Origin: Kushneria konosiri
GTDB taxonomy: Bacteria; Pseudomonadota; Gammaproteobacteria; Pseudomonadales; Halomonadaceae
DNA: 64,000 nucleotides
Direction of reading: 5' to 3'
NCBI RefSeq assembly: GCF_002155145.1
Contig: NZ_CP021323.1
Span: forward strand, 868,001-932,000
In this document: positions 1-9,058 of the stretch, piece by piece
How positions within the stretch are numbered: position 1 is the first letter of the stretch
Layout: every line of letters starts with the position of its first letter
Translations under genes and position numbers: made by a program
The notes under the pieces: generated by a model
What the model saw: the letters and a program-made list of their open reading frames with translations, nothing else
The model's database searches: none
What the model was told of the DNA's origin: nothing

Positions 1-16
1 TTTGCAGGGAGCCTTC

Positions 17-616
17 ATGACCCAGTCGACGCGCCGCGCCAGCATTTCACGTCATACCAGCGAAACGCGTATCAGCGTCTCGCTCGACCTTGATGGTCAG
101 GGCGAACTCAAGGCCGATACCGGCGTACCCTTTTTCGAGCACATGCTCGATCAGATCGCTCGCCACGGCATGATTGATCTCACCATTGATGCCGATGGTG
201 ATCGCCATATCGATGATCACCATACGGTCGAGGATACAGGCATCACCCTGGGCCAGGCCTTTGCCGAGGCGCTGGGTGACAAGCGGGGCATCCATCGCTA
301 CGGTCATGCCTATGTTCCGCTGGACGAGGCGCTGTCACGGGTGGTGATCGATTTTTCCGGCCGCCCGGGGCTTTTCATGAATGCCGAGTTCACCCGCGCC
401 ACCATCGGCGCCTTCGAGACCCAGCTGGTTTCCGAATTCTTTCAGGGGTTCGCCAGCCATGCGCGTGCCACCGTCCATATCGACAACCTGAAGGGCGACA
501 ATGCCCATCATCAGGTCGAGACCATCTTCAAGGCTTTCGGTCGCGCCCTGCGCATGGCGGTTTCTCCGGATGAGCGCATGGCCGGGCGAATTGCTTCTAC
601 CAAGGGCAGCCTGTAA
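17..616 (+). CDS. hisB: Imidazoleglycerol-phosphate dehydratase HisB
   Basis: Dehydrates imidazole glycerol phosphate to imidazole acetol phosphate, the sixth step of cytosolic histidine synthesis. The 199-residue protein has the monofunctional length (no phosphatase domain as in E. coli). The metal-binding repeats are visible: [12 protein letters not shown] near residue 43, [11 protein letters not shown] near 66, and the second half-repeat with ASHARATVH and DNAHHQVE. I chose the ATG at 17 because a GGGAG ribosome site lies just upstream; an in-frame codon at position 2 is too close to the window edge to judge. First gene visible of hisBHAF, all in the same direction. Assignment is firm. Confidence 0.96.
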   Translation: MTQSTRRASISRHTSETRISVSLDLDGQGELKADTGVPFFEHMLDQIARHGMIDLTIDADGDRHIDDHHTVEDTGITLGQAFAEALGDKRGIHRYGHAYVPLDEALSRVVIDFSGRPGLFMNAEFTRATIGAFETQLVSEFFQGFASHARATVHIDNLKGDNAHHQVETIFKAFGRALRMAVSPDERMAGRIASTKGSL

Positions 617-667
617 CCCAACACCATCCGATCGGCGTGTGTCCGGTCGGCAAGGAGCGTGTCCAGC

Positions 668-1312
668 ATGACGATTGCCATCATCGACTACGGAATGGGC
701 AACCTGCACTCGGTGGCCAAGGCCATCGAGCACGTCAGTCCCGATGAGCGTGTCACCATCACGCGGGATGCCCGCGCCATCAAGGGCGCCTCGCGCGTGG
801 TGCTGCCCGGCCAGGGCGCCATTCGTGACTGCATGGGGGAACTTGAACGTACCGAGCTGACCGGTTTGGTCAAGGAACTCCTGAGAGATGCCAGCAAGCC
901 GTTGCTGGGGATCTGTGTCGGTCAGCAGATGCTGATGGACAAGAGCGAGGAAAACGGCGGAGTCCGCTGTCTGGGCTACATGCCCGGCCGGGTGACACGC
1001 TTTGACGATACGGCCCTGGACGAACAGGGTCAGCGGCTCAAGGTGCCCCATATGGGATGGAACCGTGTCCATCAGCATCACATGCATCCGCTGTGGGAAG
1101 GCATCCTGACCGGGGAGCGCTTCTATTTCGTGCACAGCTATTTCGTACAGGCCGAGGACGATGCCCACGCGATGGGCTACATCGATTACGCAGGCAGCCG
1201 CGCCCATGTGGCCACCGGTCGTGACGCCGTCTTTGCCGTACAGTTTCATCCGGAAAAAAGTGCCGACGCCGGCCTCAGACTGCTGGCAAATTTTGTGGCC
1301 TGGTCGCCCTGA
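668..1312 (+). CDS. hisH: Imidazole glycerol phosphate synthase, glutaminase subunit HisH
   Basis: Glutamine amidotransferase half of the HisH-HisF complex; it releases ammonia from glutamine and channels it to HisF. A class I amidotransferase of 214 residues: nucleophile Cys83 in GICVGQQ, oxyanion region PGQGA, and the catalytic His-Glu in FHPEKS near the C-terminus. An in-frame GTG at 659 lies one base after AAGGAG, too close to be used. The ATG at 668 has 10 bases of spacing and begins with the family start [12 protein letters not shown], so I use it. It lies between hisB and hisA in the operon. Confidence 0.96.
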   Translation: MTIAIIDYGMGNLHSVAKAIEHVSPDERVTITRDARAIKGASRVVLPGQGAIRDCMGELERTELTGLVKELLRDASKPLLGICVGQQMLMDKSEENGGVRCLGYMPGRVTRFDDTALDEQGQRLKVPHMGWNRVHQHHMHPLWEGILTGERFYFVHSYFVQAEDDAHAMGYIDYAGSRAHVATGRDAVFAVQFHPEKSADAGLRLLANFVAWSP

Positions 1313-1359
1313 CCCTCTCTGCGCCCAGGACCCTTCACGACAAGGATAAAGGAATTCCC

Positions 1360-2106
1360 ATGCTGGTCATCCCCGCCATCGACCTGAAAGACGGTCAGTG
1401 TGTTCGCCTCAAGCAGGGCCGTATGGAAGACTCGACCACCTACGGTGAAGACCCGGTGGCCATGGCCCAGCGCTGGGTGGATGCCGGCGCGCGGCGTCTG
1501 CACCTGGTGGACCTCAACGGCGCCTTCGAGGGTCGCCCGGTCAATGCCGAAGCGGTCAGGGCCATCGCTGCCCGCTTTCCGGACCTGCCCATTCAGATCG
1601 GCGGCGGCATCCGTACCCGCGAGGTCATTCAGAGCTACCTCGATGCCGGCGTCAGCTGGGTCATTATCGGTACCCAGGCCGTGCGCGATCCGGACTTTGT
1701 CCGTGAGATGTGTCGCGAATTTCCCGGCCATATCATGGTCGGACTCGACGCCCGTGACGGCTACGTCGCCACCGATGGCTGGGCAGAAGTGTCCACCATG
1801 CGCGCCGTGGACCTGGCCCGCCATTTTGCACAGGACGGCGTCAGCGCCATCATTTACACCGATATTTCACGTGATGGCATGATGAACGGCGTCAACGTCG
1901 AAGCCACCGTCGAAATGGCCAGCCATGGCGGTGTGCCGGTCATCGCCTCTGGCGGCGTGACCGACATGGAAGACGTGCAGAAACTGGCTGACGTTGCCGC
2001 ATCCGGCATCGTTGGCGCCATTACCGGACGGGCCATCTATGAAGGCAAGCTTGATCTTGCCGAGGCCCAGACCCTGTGTGACACCATTGAAGCCCAGCAA
2101 GGCTGA
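1360..2106 (+). CDS. hisA: Phosphoribosylformimino-5-aminoimidazole carboxamide ribotide isomerase HisA
   Basis: TIM-barrel Amadori isomerase that converts ProFAR to PRFAR, the substrate of HisHF. 248 residues, normal length. The N-terminal motif [15 protein letters not shown] with the catalytic Asp, the phosphate-binding GGGIRT near residue 80, and [10 protein letters not shown] with the second catalytic Asp near 170 are all present. The ATG is preceded by AAAGGAAT. The downstream hisF ATG follows 16 bases after the stop, so the two are co-transcribed. Confidence 0.96.
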   Translation: MLVIPAIDLKDGQCVRLKQGRMEDSTTYGEDPVAMAQRWVDAGARRLHLVDLNGAFEGRPVNAEAVRAIAARFPDLPIQIGGGIRTREVIQSYLDAGVSWVIIGTQAVRDPDFVREMCREFPGHIMVGLDARDGYVATDGWAEVSTMRAVDLARHFAQDGVSAIIYTDISRDGMMNGVNVEATVEMASHGGVPVIASGGVTDMEDVQKLADVAASGIVGAITGRAIYEGKLDLAEAQTLCDTIEAQQG

Positions 2107-2122
2107 TGGTTCGGAGAGGCAC

Positions 2123-2896
2123 ATGACACTGGCAAAACGCATCATCCCCTGTCTGGACGTGGATCGTGGCCGTGTGGTCAAGGGCGTCAATTTTCTGGGC
2201 ATCCGGGATGCCGGCGACCCGGTCGAGGTCGCCCGGCGCTACAATGAACAAAATGCCGACGAGATCACCTTTCTCGACATTACCGCCAGCCATGAAGCGC
2301 GGGGTACCACGCTGGACATGGTCAGCCGGATTGCCGGTGAGGTCTTCATTCCGCTGACCGTCGGCGGCGGCATTCGCAGCTGCGACAATATTCGCGCCCT
2401 GCTCAATGCCGGCGCCGACAAGGTGTCAATCAACACGGCCGCCGTCACGGATCCGGATTTTGTCTACGAAGCCGCCGAGCGCTTTGGCAGTCAGTGCATC
2501 GTTGTAGCCATCGACGCCAAGCGGGTCAGCGAGGATGATGAGCCACCCCGCTGGGAGATCTTTACCCACGGCGGGCGCAAGTCAACCGGGCTCGACGCCG
2601 TCGAATGGTCTCGCAGGATGGTGGAATATGGTGCCGGAGAACTGCTGGTGACCAGCATGGACCGCGACGGCACCCGGGAAGGCTTTGATCTGGGGGTCAC
2701 ACGCGCCATCAGCGATGCTGTTTCGGTGCCGGTCATCGCCTCGGGCGGGGTGGGCAATCTCGATCATCTGGTGGCGGGTGTGAAAGAAGGCGGCGCCGAT
2801 GCAGTTCTGGCCGCGAGCATCTTTCATTTTGGCGAATACACCATCGAACAGGCCAAGCAGTACATGGCCGATCATGGCCTCGAGATGCGCCTTTAA
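2123..2896 (+). CDS. hisF: Imidazole glycerol phosphate synthase, cyclase subunit HisF
   Basis: Cyclase half of IGP synthase: PRFAR plus ammonia from HisH gives imidazole glycerol phosphate and AICAR. 257 residues; TIM barrel with [14 protein letters not shown] at the N-terminus (catalytic Asp11), GGGIRS, and [11 protein letters not shown] with the second catalytic Asp. The open frame continues upstream to 1994 inside hisA, but [12 protein letters not shown] at 2123, behind GGAGAGG, is the conserved start. Last gene of the operon; a strong hairpin follows. Confidence 0.96.
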   Translation: MTLAKRIIPCLDVDRGRVVKGVNFLGIRDAGDPVEVARRYNEQNADEITFLDITASHEARGTTLDMVSRIAGEVFIPLTVGGGIRSCDNIRALLNAGADKVSINTAAVTDPDFVYEAAERFGSQCIVVAIDAKRVSEDDEPPRWEIFTHGGRKSTGLDAVEWSRRMVEYGAGELLVTSMDRDGTREGFDLGVTRAISDAVSVPVIASGGVGNLDHLVAGVKEGGADAVLAASIFHFGEYTIEQAKQYMADHGLEMRL

Positions 2897-2900
2897 TTGC

Positions 2901-2944
2901 GCCCGCACACGGCATCGTTCTTCGACGCCGTGTGCGGGCGGGTT
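2901..2944 (+). terminator. Terminator of the hisBHAF operon
   Basis: A perfect 13-bp inverted repeat (GCCCGCACACGGC, 2901-2913, with its complement at 2927-2939) begins 4 bases after the hisF stop and is followed by GGTTTT. The T tract is short, so efficiency is uncertain. It also separates hisF from the convergent yjaG. Confidence 0.75.
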
Positions 2945-2955
2945 TTGCGTCCTGT

Positions 2956-3558
2956 CTACTCGGCCGTCAGCCCCAGGTTGCTGACGCCCTCGTTTTTCCC
3001 CAGCACGCGCAGCACACGCAGTCCTTCCCGATCCAGCGTCTGTATCTCGACGTGCTCCAGCACCGCCAGCTGGAAGGCTCGCTCGTCGCTCATCAGCTCA
3101 TGCTCCTCGATCAGGGCCTCACGCTCGGCATCATCGTGGATGGCATCACCGGCGCTCATCTCGATAAATCGCTCGACCCCGCCGATGGAGAGTCGGCTGA
3201 CGTCTACACCCGCCTCAACAGCCGGGCCTGACAGCACATCCACGCAGGCAGACAGGGCCAGAGTCATGTCCCGGGCGAGACGCGCCCCGAAGCTGTCATC
3301 CTCTTCCGGTGGTTCACAGGCCACCAGCTTTTCACCCTGACGCTCAAAATCAATGCGGGCATCGCGAACCCCCAGGCTCTCCCAGACCAGCGCCAGCAGG
3401 CTGGCCACGCCATGCGCATCTCCAGCCTCGCCGATCTCGGCATAGAGGCGATAATTTGGCATCAACCGCTCACTCAAGGCCGCCATGAAGGCCAATGACT
3501 GGCGTGGTGACAGCGCCCTCAAACGCTTTTCAAACCCTGGTGCGATCATGGTGGGCAT
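2956..3558 (-). CDS. YjaG family protein (DUF416)
   Basis: A 200-residue protein recognised as the DUF416/YjaG family by the pattern LSPRQSLAFMAALSERLMPNY near the N-terminus, the WESL segment near residue 65, the central VSRLSIGG segment and the C-terminal NLGL. Length matches E. coli YjaG (196). The family is a soluble, mostly helical protein of unknown function, widespread in gammaproteobacteria. Start codons at 3558 (MPTM) or 3549 (MIAPGF) are both possible. It is convergent with hisF and co-directional with the ATL gene 132 bases upstream. Confidence 0.85.
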   Translation of the reverse strand: MPTMIAPGFEKRLRALSPRQSLAFMAALSERLMPNYRLYAEIGEAGDAHGVASLLALVWESLGVRDARIDFERQGEKLVACEPPEEDDSFGARLARDMTLALSACVDVLSGPAVEAGVDVSRLSIGGVERFIEMSAGDAIHDDAEREALIEEHELMSDERAFQLAVLEHVEIQTLDREGLRVLRVLGKNEGVSNLGLTAE

Positions 3559-3690
3559 TGCTTGTGCTCCCTGCTCGAAATCGTTCTGCTGGTGTTGTCA
3601 TCATCTGCCTGATCCTGGGTTTACCCTTTCTGGTTCAGAAGGGCGTCCCGGTATCACAGACAGACTCGATAAAATGCGATTGCCTGACCC

Positions 3691-3984
3691 TCAGGGCCAG
3701 AAAAAATGCGCCGGAATCCGACCGCGTGCGTCAAATACCACACCCTCGGCGCTCAACAGTTCGCGCTGCCGGCGAGCCCCGTCATGATCGGCAAGGCGAC
3801 CGCCGGCAGCAACGACTCGATGCCAGGGCAGCGTATGTCCCTCGGGCAGCAGACGCAGCAGCGCCCCGACCGAGCGTGCCGTAGCGCCTTCCGTCATTTT
3901 CGCGATGGCGCCATAGGTAGTCACACGCCCTTCGGGGATACGGGCAATAATGGTCGTGGCCTGCTCACGTACCTCGTCACGCAT
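3691..3984 (-). CDS. Alkyltransferase-like (ATL) DNA-lesion recognition protein
   Basis: A short (97-residue) member of the O6-methylguanine methyltransferase superfamily containing only the DNA-binding C-terminal domain. Where true methyltransferases have the acceptor Cys in PCHRVV, this protein has PWHRVV (Trp54). That marks the ATL family (E. coli YbaZ), which bind O6-alkylguanine and are thought to hand the lesion to nucleotide excision repair instead of removing the alkyl group. The helix-turn-helix segment GRVTTYGAIAKM and the conserved GxxRxVGxLL are visible. Divergent from the gene at 4058. Confidence 0.9.
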   Translation of the reverse strand: MRDEVREQATTIIARIPEGRVTTYGAIAKMTEGATARSVGALLRLLPEGHTLPWHRVVAAGGRLADHDGARRQRELLSAEGVVFDARGRIPAHFFWP

Positions 3985-4057
3985 GGGTCTTCCCGGTGAT
4001 TGTCCAGATCGGTGTATGCTGAGTGATCAAATTATCGTTATCCATCATGGCCCTATC

Positions 4058-4732
4058 ATGCATATCTATTTTTTGCAGCATGCGTCTCATTTTGGACCAG
4101 CCCGACTGGCGGACTGGCTGACCAGCATGGGCCACAGTTTCAACGTCTGTCGCCTTTATGCCGATGAAGTGCCGCCCCGGCCCGGCGATTTCGATGCCCT
4201 GATCGTGCTGGGCGGCCCGGAACAGATCGTGGCACACGGCTGGACCAAACGTGAACAGCATCTTCTCGAGCGCACGCTCAAAAGCTCAAAGCCGATCATG
4301 GGGCTGGGCTACGGCGCAGAGCTGATCGCCGAGGCGCTCGGCGCCATCGTGTCGCTTAATACGCACGGTGAATTTGGCTGGCATGCGGTACGCGGCAATG
4401 AGGACGGCGACCTTGACCTGCCCGAGCGTTTTGACGCCTTTCTCTGGCATAGGCGTATCTTCGGGCTACCGGAAGGCGCCATCTCGATCGGGGCCAGCGA
4501 CGCCAGCCCGTTGCAGGGATTCACCTGGGACGGCGCCCGGGTGGTGGCCATGCACTGCCATCTGGAAGCCACCCATGACTGGGTGCAGCGGCTTGCCGAG
4601 AAAGAAGCCGGCAGTCTGGAAAATTCAGGCCCCTGGGTGCAGTCACGCGACGAGATGCTCAATGACAGCCACCGCTTTGCCCGGCAGGCGGCCGTACTGG
4701 ATCGGGTCATGATCGACTGGCTGCGCCTTTAA
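4058..4732 (+). CDS. Class I glutamine amidotransferase-like protein lacking the catalytic Cys
   Basis: A 224-residue single-domain protein of the GMP-synthase-type amidotransferase fold: ALIVLGGPEQ near residue 47, nucleophile-elbow segment GLGYGAELIAEALGA at 82-96, and CHLEAT at 167-172. The His168 and Glu170 of the triad are kept, but Gly84 occupies the position of the nucleophilic Cys (family pattern GxCxG). So it probably does not hydrolyse glutamine by the usual mechanism. I start at ATG 4058 (MHIYFLQHASHFGPA), which matches the family N-terminus; no strong ribosome site is visible. Convergent with mnmH, 3 bases between stops. Function unknown. Confidence 0.8.
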   Translation: MHIYFLQHASHFGPARLADWLTSMGHSFNVCRLYADEVPPRPGDFDALIVLGGPEQIVAHGWTKREQHLLERTLKSSKPIMGLGYGAELIAEALGAIVSLNTHGEFGWHAVRGNEDGDLDLPERFDAFLWHRRIFGLPEGAISIGASDASPLQGFTWDGARVVAMHCHLEATHDWVQRLAEKEAGSLENSGPWVQSRDEMLNDSHRFARQAAVLDRVMIDWLRL

Positions 4733-4735
4733 CCC

Positions 4736-5854
4736 TTATTCGACATCGCCGCTGCGACGCTGCTGGTCGACAGCCTCGCGCACGAACGCCAGCACTTCCT
4801 GCCACGTGCCGGTAAAGGCAGGCCCATGTTCGTTCTGGCGTAGCTGATAGTGATACATGGGGTCGTAGTATTCGCTCAGCAGCGGAGACAGCCAGCCATC
4901 ATGAGCCTGACTGTCTTGCGTGGTGACATGCGCCTCGAAGGCCTGCTGCTGAAGCTGCAACAGCCGCTCGAGGCGCGCATTGCCCAGCCGCTTTTTGAGG
5001 CGTACCAGTGCGCTGATCAATTGGCGACGCATCAGCGACCAGCCCAGCCATGGACCATAGGACTGGCGATACTGCGTCCAGAGATCATCAATGTAGTCAC
5101 GGCGAATCTGAGCCAGCCGCCACTCCAGTGGCATCTCGATCAAGACTCGGGGAGCCGCACACAATCCCTGCCAGAGAGGTAGTGGAATCTCGACACTGCC
5201 GATGCGGCGGGATTCATCTTCGAACACATAAGGCGCCCGACGCGCGGCCAGATCCATTGCCAGCGCATGCTCAAAGTTGATCTGCGTTGGCGGCTGCCCT
5301 GGCTGGCGGCCAAAGCTCGACCCCTTGTGACGCGCATGTCCTTCCAGATCAATGCCACTATCGAGTGCCTTGATCATGTCGGTCTTGGCACAGCCGGTCA
5401 GCCCCGCAATCACCAGCGACGGCGCCTCGGCCGCCTGCTCGGTGATCGACATCAGCGTACGACGCGCCGCCTTGAACCCGCCCTTCAGGCGTGCCACCTC
5501 AAGGCCCCTTTCCGCCAGCCATTGCTGAGCGATACCCGATCGCTGGCCGCCGCGGGCACAATAGATCAGGGCATCAGGGTGACGCGCCAGAACCTCGCAC
5601 CAGGCCTCGACGCGGCTCTCCTTCAAGGTACCACTGACAAGCTGATGGCCAAGCCGGAGCGCGGCATCACCACCCTTTTGTCGATAGCAGGTCCCCACCT
5701 GAGCGCGCTCATCGTTGTCCATCAACGGCAGGTTGATGGCCCCGGGCAGCGTCCCATGGTCAAACTCGATGGGAGCGCGGACATCGATCAAAAGCGACGC
5801 GCCCTTGAGCCGGTCAAGCGTCGGCGCGAGCTGCTCTCCCTTATTGCTGGACAT
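4736..5854 (-). CDS. mnmH: tRNA 2-selenouridine synthase MnmH (SelU/YbbB)
   Basis: Replaces sulfur by selenium in 2-thiouridine at the wobble position of tRNA-Lys/Glu/Gln, using selenophosphate from SelD. 372 residues: N-terminal rhodanese domain with catalytic Cys99 in YCARGGQRSG, then a P-loop-like domain with GLTGCAKT near residue 151. The frame continues upstream to 5902, but ATG 5854 (MSSNKGEQ) matches family length and overlaps the 3' end of selD by 14 bases, giving a translationally coupled selD-mnmH pair. Classic partnership; assignment is firm. Confidence 0.93.
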   Translation of the reverse strand: MSSNKGEQLAPTLDRLKGASLLIDVRAPIEFDHGTLPGAINLPLMDNDERAQVGTCYRQKGGDAALRLGHQLVSGTLKESRVEAWCEVLARHPDALIYCARGGQRSGIAQQWLAERGLEVARLKGGFKAARRTLMSITEQAAEAPSLVIAGLTGCAKTDMIKALDSGIDLEGHARHKGSSFGRQPGQPPTQINFEHALAMDLAARRAPYVFEDESRRIGSVEIPLPLWQGLCAAPRVLIEMPLEWRLAQIRRDYIDDLWTQYRQSYGPWLGWSLMRRQLISALVRLKKRLGNARLERLLQLQQQAFEAHVTTQDSQAHDGWLSPLLSEYYDPMYHYQLRQNEHGPAFTGTWQEVLAFVREAVDQQRRSGDVE

Positions 5855-6878
5855 GTAAAACCGCTTCACCCTCACGCGCCACGCACTCTCCAAAGGCTTC
5901 AAGCGTCAGACCATGCTCACGGCCAATACGCTCGACGTCATCTTCATAGGCAGGGTCGACGGCCAGCACCAACCCACCGGAGGTTTGTGGATCGCAGAGC
6001 CACTGCCAGTGATAATCATCCATGGCTGGCATCAGTCGACCCATGGCGCGGTGATTGCGCTCGGTGCCGCCGGGCACTGCGCCCTGGCGCAGATAGCCAT
6101 CCGCCTCGGCAATGCGCGGTAGACGCCTGAAGTCGATCCGGGCCGCCACATTGCTGGCCGTGCAGATCTCGCCCAGATGCCCGGCCAGACCGAATCCCGT
6201 CACATCGGTCATGGCATGAACGCCCGGTACGGTGGCCAGCTTCTGTCCAATGGCGTTGGTACGCAGCATGGTGTCACGTGCCAGACCATGATGTTCCGCC
6301 GCCAGCAGACCACGCTTTTCCGCCGTGGTCAGTATGCCAACCCCCAGCGGTTTGGTCAGATAAAGGCGGTCACCGGGGCGAGCACCATTGTTGCGTTTGA
6401 GGTGCTCAAGCCGGACCAGACCGTTGACTGCCAGACCAAAGATGGGCTCCGGGGCATCGATGGAGTGACCACCGGCCAGCGCCAGACCGAGCTCACAACA
6501 TACGGACTGGGCACCGGCCAGCACCTCACCGGCGACCCTGGGGGAAAGCTTGTCAACGGGCCAGCCCAGAATGCCCAGCGCCATGATCGGGCGCCCCCCC
6601 ATGGCAAAGACATCGCTGATGGCATTGGTCGCAGCGATGCGGCCAAAATCAAAGGGGTCATCCACGATCGGCATGAAAAAGTCGGTCGTGGCGATCAGGC
6701 CCTGACCATCGCCCAGATCATAGACGGCAGCGTCTTCGCGGTCCTGGTTGCCGACGATCAGCTTGTCACTATGGGCGCCGGGGCCTGCATTTTTCAGCAT
6801 GCTATCCAGCACGTCCGGTGCAATCTTGCAGCCACAGCCGGCGCCATGGCTGTACTGGGTAAGGCGAATCTGTGTCAT
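5841..6878 (-). CDS. selD: Selenophosphate synthetase SelD
   Basis: Makes selenophosphate from selenide and ATP, the selenium donor for both selenocysteine (SelA) and MnmH. 345 residues with RLTQYSHGAGCGCK at the N-terminus. Catalytic Cys15 and Lys18 are present, so this is the Cys form and not a selenoprotein itself. The glycine-rich ATP site and the AIR-synthase-like C-terminal DVTGFGLAGHLGE are visible. ATG 6878 is chosen over the upstream one at 6911 because AGGGGAG lies right before it and the product matches E. coli SelD from residue 1. Supplies selA, selB and fdoG encoded at 26-36 kb. Confidence 0.95.
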   Translation of the reverse strand: MTQIRLTQYSHGAGCGCKIAPDVLDSMLKNAGPGAHSDKLIVGNQDREDAAVYDLGDGQGLIATTDFFMPIVDDPFDFGRIAATNAISDVFAMGGRPIMALGILGWPVDKLSPRVAGEVLAGAQSVCCELGLALAGGHSIDAPEPIFGLAVNGLVRLEHLKRNNGARPGDRLYLTKPLGVGILTTAEKRGLLAAEHHGLARDTMLRTNAIGQKLATVPGVHAMTDVTGFGLAGHLGEICTASNVAARIDFRRLPRIAEADGYLRQGAVPGGTERNHRAMGRLMPAMDDYHWQWLCDPQTSGGLVLAVDPAYEDDVERIGREHGLTLEAFGECVAREGEAVLHVQQ

Positions 6879-6974
6879 GAACTCTCCCCTTTTGACCTTC
6901 AGTATACTCAATGGTGGTCATTTTCACTGTGGCACCGGCAGCCGCTTCAGACCACACCCCTTTATCCGGTTCGA

Positions 6975-8351
6975 TCAAATGGCCTCGAGCGCCTCGGAGA
7001 GACGATCAACGGCGATCACTTCCATCCCGGCCGGCGATTTTTTGGGCGCGTTGCCGCGCGGCACGATGGCACGGGTAAAGCCGTGCTTGGAAGCTTCAAT
7101 GATGCGCTCCTGCCCACTGGGTACCGGACGGATTTCTCCGGAAAGACCGACTTCGCCGAACACCACCAGCTCGCGAGGCAATGAGCGATTCTGAAGGCTT
7201 GAGACCACGGCCAGCAGGACCGCCAGATCGGCGCTGGTTTCCAGCACCTTCATACCGCCGACCACATTGACAAAAACGTCCTGATCCCCGGTAAAGAGAC
7301 CACCATGACGGTGCAGCACGGCCAGCAGCATCGCCAGACGCTGGGCATCAAAGCCGACGGCCACACGCCGCGGGTTACCCAGCGCCGACTCATCCAGCAG
7401 TGCCTGAACCTCGACCAGCAGCGGCCGAGTGCCCTCCCAGACCACCATCACGAGACTTCCGGGCGCCATCTCCTCCCCACGGGAGAGAAAGATCGCGCTG
7501 GGGTTTTTTACCTCCCGAAGCCCCTGCTCCATCATGGCAAAAACGCCCAGCTCATTGACGGCACCAAAGCGGTTTTTCTGCCCACGCAGGGTACGAAAGC
7601 GTGAGTCGGAACTCCCCTCCAGCAGCAGCGAGGCATCAATCATGTGCTCCAGCACACGCGGCCCTGCCAGAGCGCCATCCTTGGTCACGTGGCCTACCAG
7701 CATCAATACCGTGCCGGTTTGCTTGGCAAAACGGGTCAGTGCCGCGGCCGACTCACGCACCTGGGCCACCCCGCCCGGGGCGGAGGAGACATCTTCCAGA
7801 TGCATGGTCTGGATGGAATCGATGATCAGTACCGCCGGTTTTTCGCGCTCGGCCATGCCCAGAATGGTTTCCACGCTGGTTTCGGCCAGCATGGAAAGCC
7901 CCTGCGTGGGCAGAGAGAGGCGATGAGCTCGCATGGCCACCTGAGAAAGCGACTCCTCCCCGGTGACATAGACCACGCGGTGCTGCTGGGCGAGGTGACA
8001 GGCTGTCTGTAAAAGCAGTGTGGATTTGCCCGCCCCCGGATCACCGCCCAGCAAAATGGCACCGCCGGGCACCAGCCCACCGCCCAGTACGCGATCAAAT
8101 TCATCATAGGTGGTCGAAAAGCGCGGCAGTTCGCTCAGATCGACCCTTGATAGATCCGTCAGCGCCACGCTGGCGCCACCGGCGTAGCCCTGACGGGCAG
8201 TACTACCCGCACCACTGCCGGGACGAGAGGCACTTGAAAGACGTATTTCCGTCAGCGTGTTCCACTCACGGCAGCTGCTGCATTGCCCCTGCCACTTGGA
8301 ATACTCGGCACCGCATTCGGTGCATACAAATGCACTCTTGGCCTTTGCCAT
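6975..8351 (-). CDS. radA: DNA repair protein RadA (Sms)
   Basis: RecA-like ATPase that promotes branch migration and processing of recombination intermediates. 458 residues in the usual order: N-terminal C4 zinc finger (CTECG and CSSC, residues 10-33), Walker A GGDPGAGKST near 102, the RadA-specific KNRFG motif near 265, and a C-terminal Lon-like domain (VVGGMKVLETSADLAVLLA and following). Nothing unusual. Transcribed in the same direction as selD, with about 96 bases between them. Confidence 0.96.
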   Translation of the reverse strand: MAKAKSAFVCTECGAEYSKWQGQCSSCREWNTLTEIRLSSASRPGSGAGSTARQGYAGGASVALTDLSRVDLSELPRFSTTYDEFDRVLGGGLVPGGAILLGGDPGAGKSTLLLQTACHLAQQHRVVYVTGEESLSQVAMRAHRLSLPTQGLSMLAETSVETILGMAEREKPAVLIIDSIQTMHLEDVSSAPGGVAQVRESAAALTRFAKQTGTVLMLVGHVTKDGALAGPRVLEHMIDASLLLEGSSDSRFRTLRGQKNRFGAVNELGVFAMMEQGLREVKNPSAIFLSRGEEMAPGSLVMVVWEGTRPLLVEVQALLDESALGNPRRVAVGFDAQRLAMLLAVLHRHGGLFTGDQDVFVNVVGGMKVLETSADLAVLLAVVSSLQNRSLPRELVVFGEVGLSGEIRPVPSGQERIIEASKHGFTRAIVPRGNAPKKSPAGMEVIAVDRLSEALEAI

Positions 8352-8387
8352 GCTGCCCGTCCGTCCTCTTTGGTGATTTCAGACATG

Positions 8388-8411
8388 AAAAAGGGCGGCC
8401 TGGCGCCGCCC
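8388..8411 (-). terminator. Terminator downstream of the NlpE-like lipoprotein gene
   Basis: A 7-bp perfect GC stem (GGGCGGC, 8393-8399, with GCCGCCC, 8405-8411) is followed on the minus strand by TTTTT (8392-8388). It ends the lipoprotein transcript before radA. Confidence 0.8.
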
Positions 8412-8448
8412 TCTGTTTGAAACTGCCCAGGCGGGCAGCATTTCAGGA

Positions 8449-8931
8449 TTACTGCTGTCGAGTCAGACGCAGGGTCTGGCCGTTTTCGAAACGACGCAGC
8501 TGCGGATCCACCAGTTCGAGTGTTGAATCGTTGACACGCTCGAAGTAATAGACCTGACCTTCACCGGAAGGCGTCAGCTCATAGACGGTGGCCGACGGAT
8601 CGTCCTGCATGCCGCTGATCACATCCCAGTTGCCGCTGTAGGTTTCAGTCGGCGGATTCTGCGGATGGTTCTGGTACTGCGCTTCCAGCTCGAACGTCCG
8701 ATCCTGCGGATTGGTCGCCTTCTCATCGCCCTGCAGATTGACGGTCAGTGCGATTCCGCTGCAGTTGCGACACGGCAGGGTACCCGTATAGGTACGCGTT
8801 TCTGTCTGGGCCTGTGAAGACTGGGCCGTGGAACCTGCGCTGTCAGTACTCTGCTGCCCACCGCCAGTGCCGGCACAGCCTGCCAGTAGCGCCATCAGTG
8901 CCGAACCGGCCAGCAACGTTTTCATCTGCAT
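8449..8931 (-). CDS. NlpE-like outer-membrane lipoprotein
   Basis: A 160-residue predicted lipoprotein. The signal peptide ends in lipobox LLAGC with Cys19 as the lipidated residue, followed by a Gln/Ser/Thr-rich linker. The mature part resembles the N-terminal domain of NlpE: YTGTLPCRNCSGI with a CxxC pair near residues 54-57, and the terminal segment QTLRLTRQ. E. coli NlpE senses surface contact and copper and signals to Cpx; this short version lacks the C-terminal domain, so the same role is not assured. AGGAG lies 8 bases before ATG 8931. Monocistronic with its own terminator. Confidence 0.8.
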   Translation of the reverse strand: MQMKTLLAGSALMALLAGCAGTGGGQQSTDSAGSTAQSSQAQTETRTYTGTLPCRNCSGIALTVNLQGDEKATNPQDRTFELEAQYQNHPQNPPTETYSGNWDVISGMQDDPSATVYELTPSGEGQVYYFERVNDSTLELVDPQLRRFENGQTLRLTRQQ

Positions 8932-9058
8932 GAAGCTTACTCCTGATGCCTGTTTTTTGGCCGCTCAAGCGACCGGTGCCCCCTAGCATAGCTGTTCGTC
9001 GGGGGCACCGGAAAGACACCCGTGCAGATTAGAGTCACTACGGCAGGGTCAATGCCCG

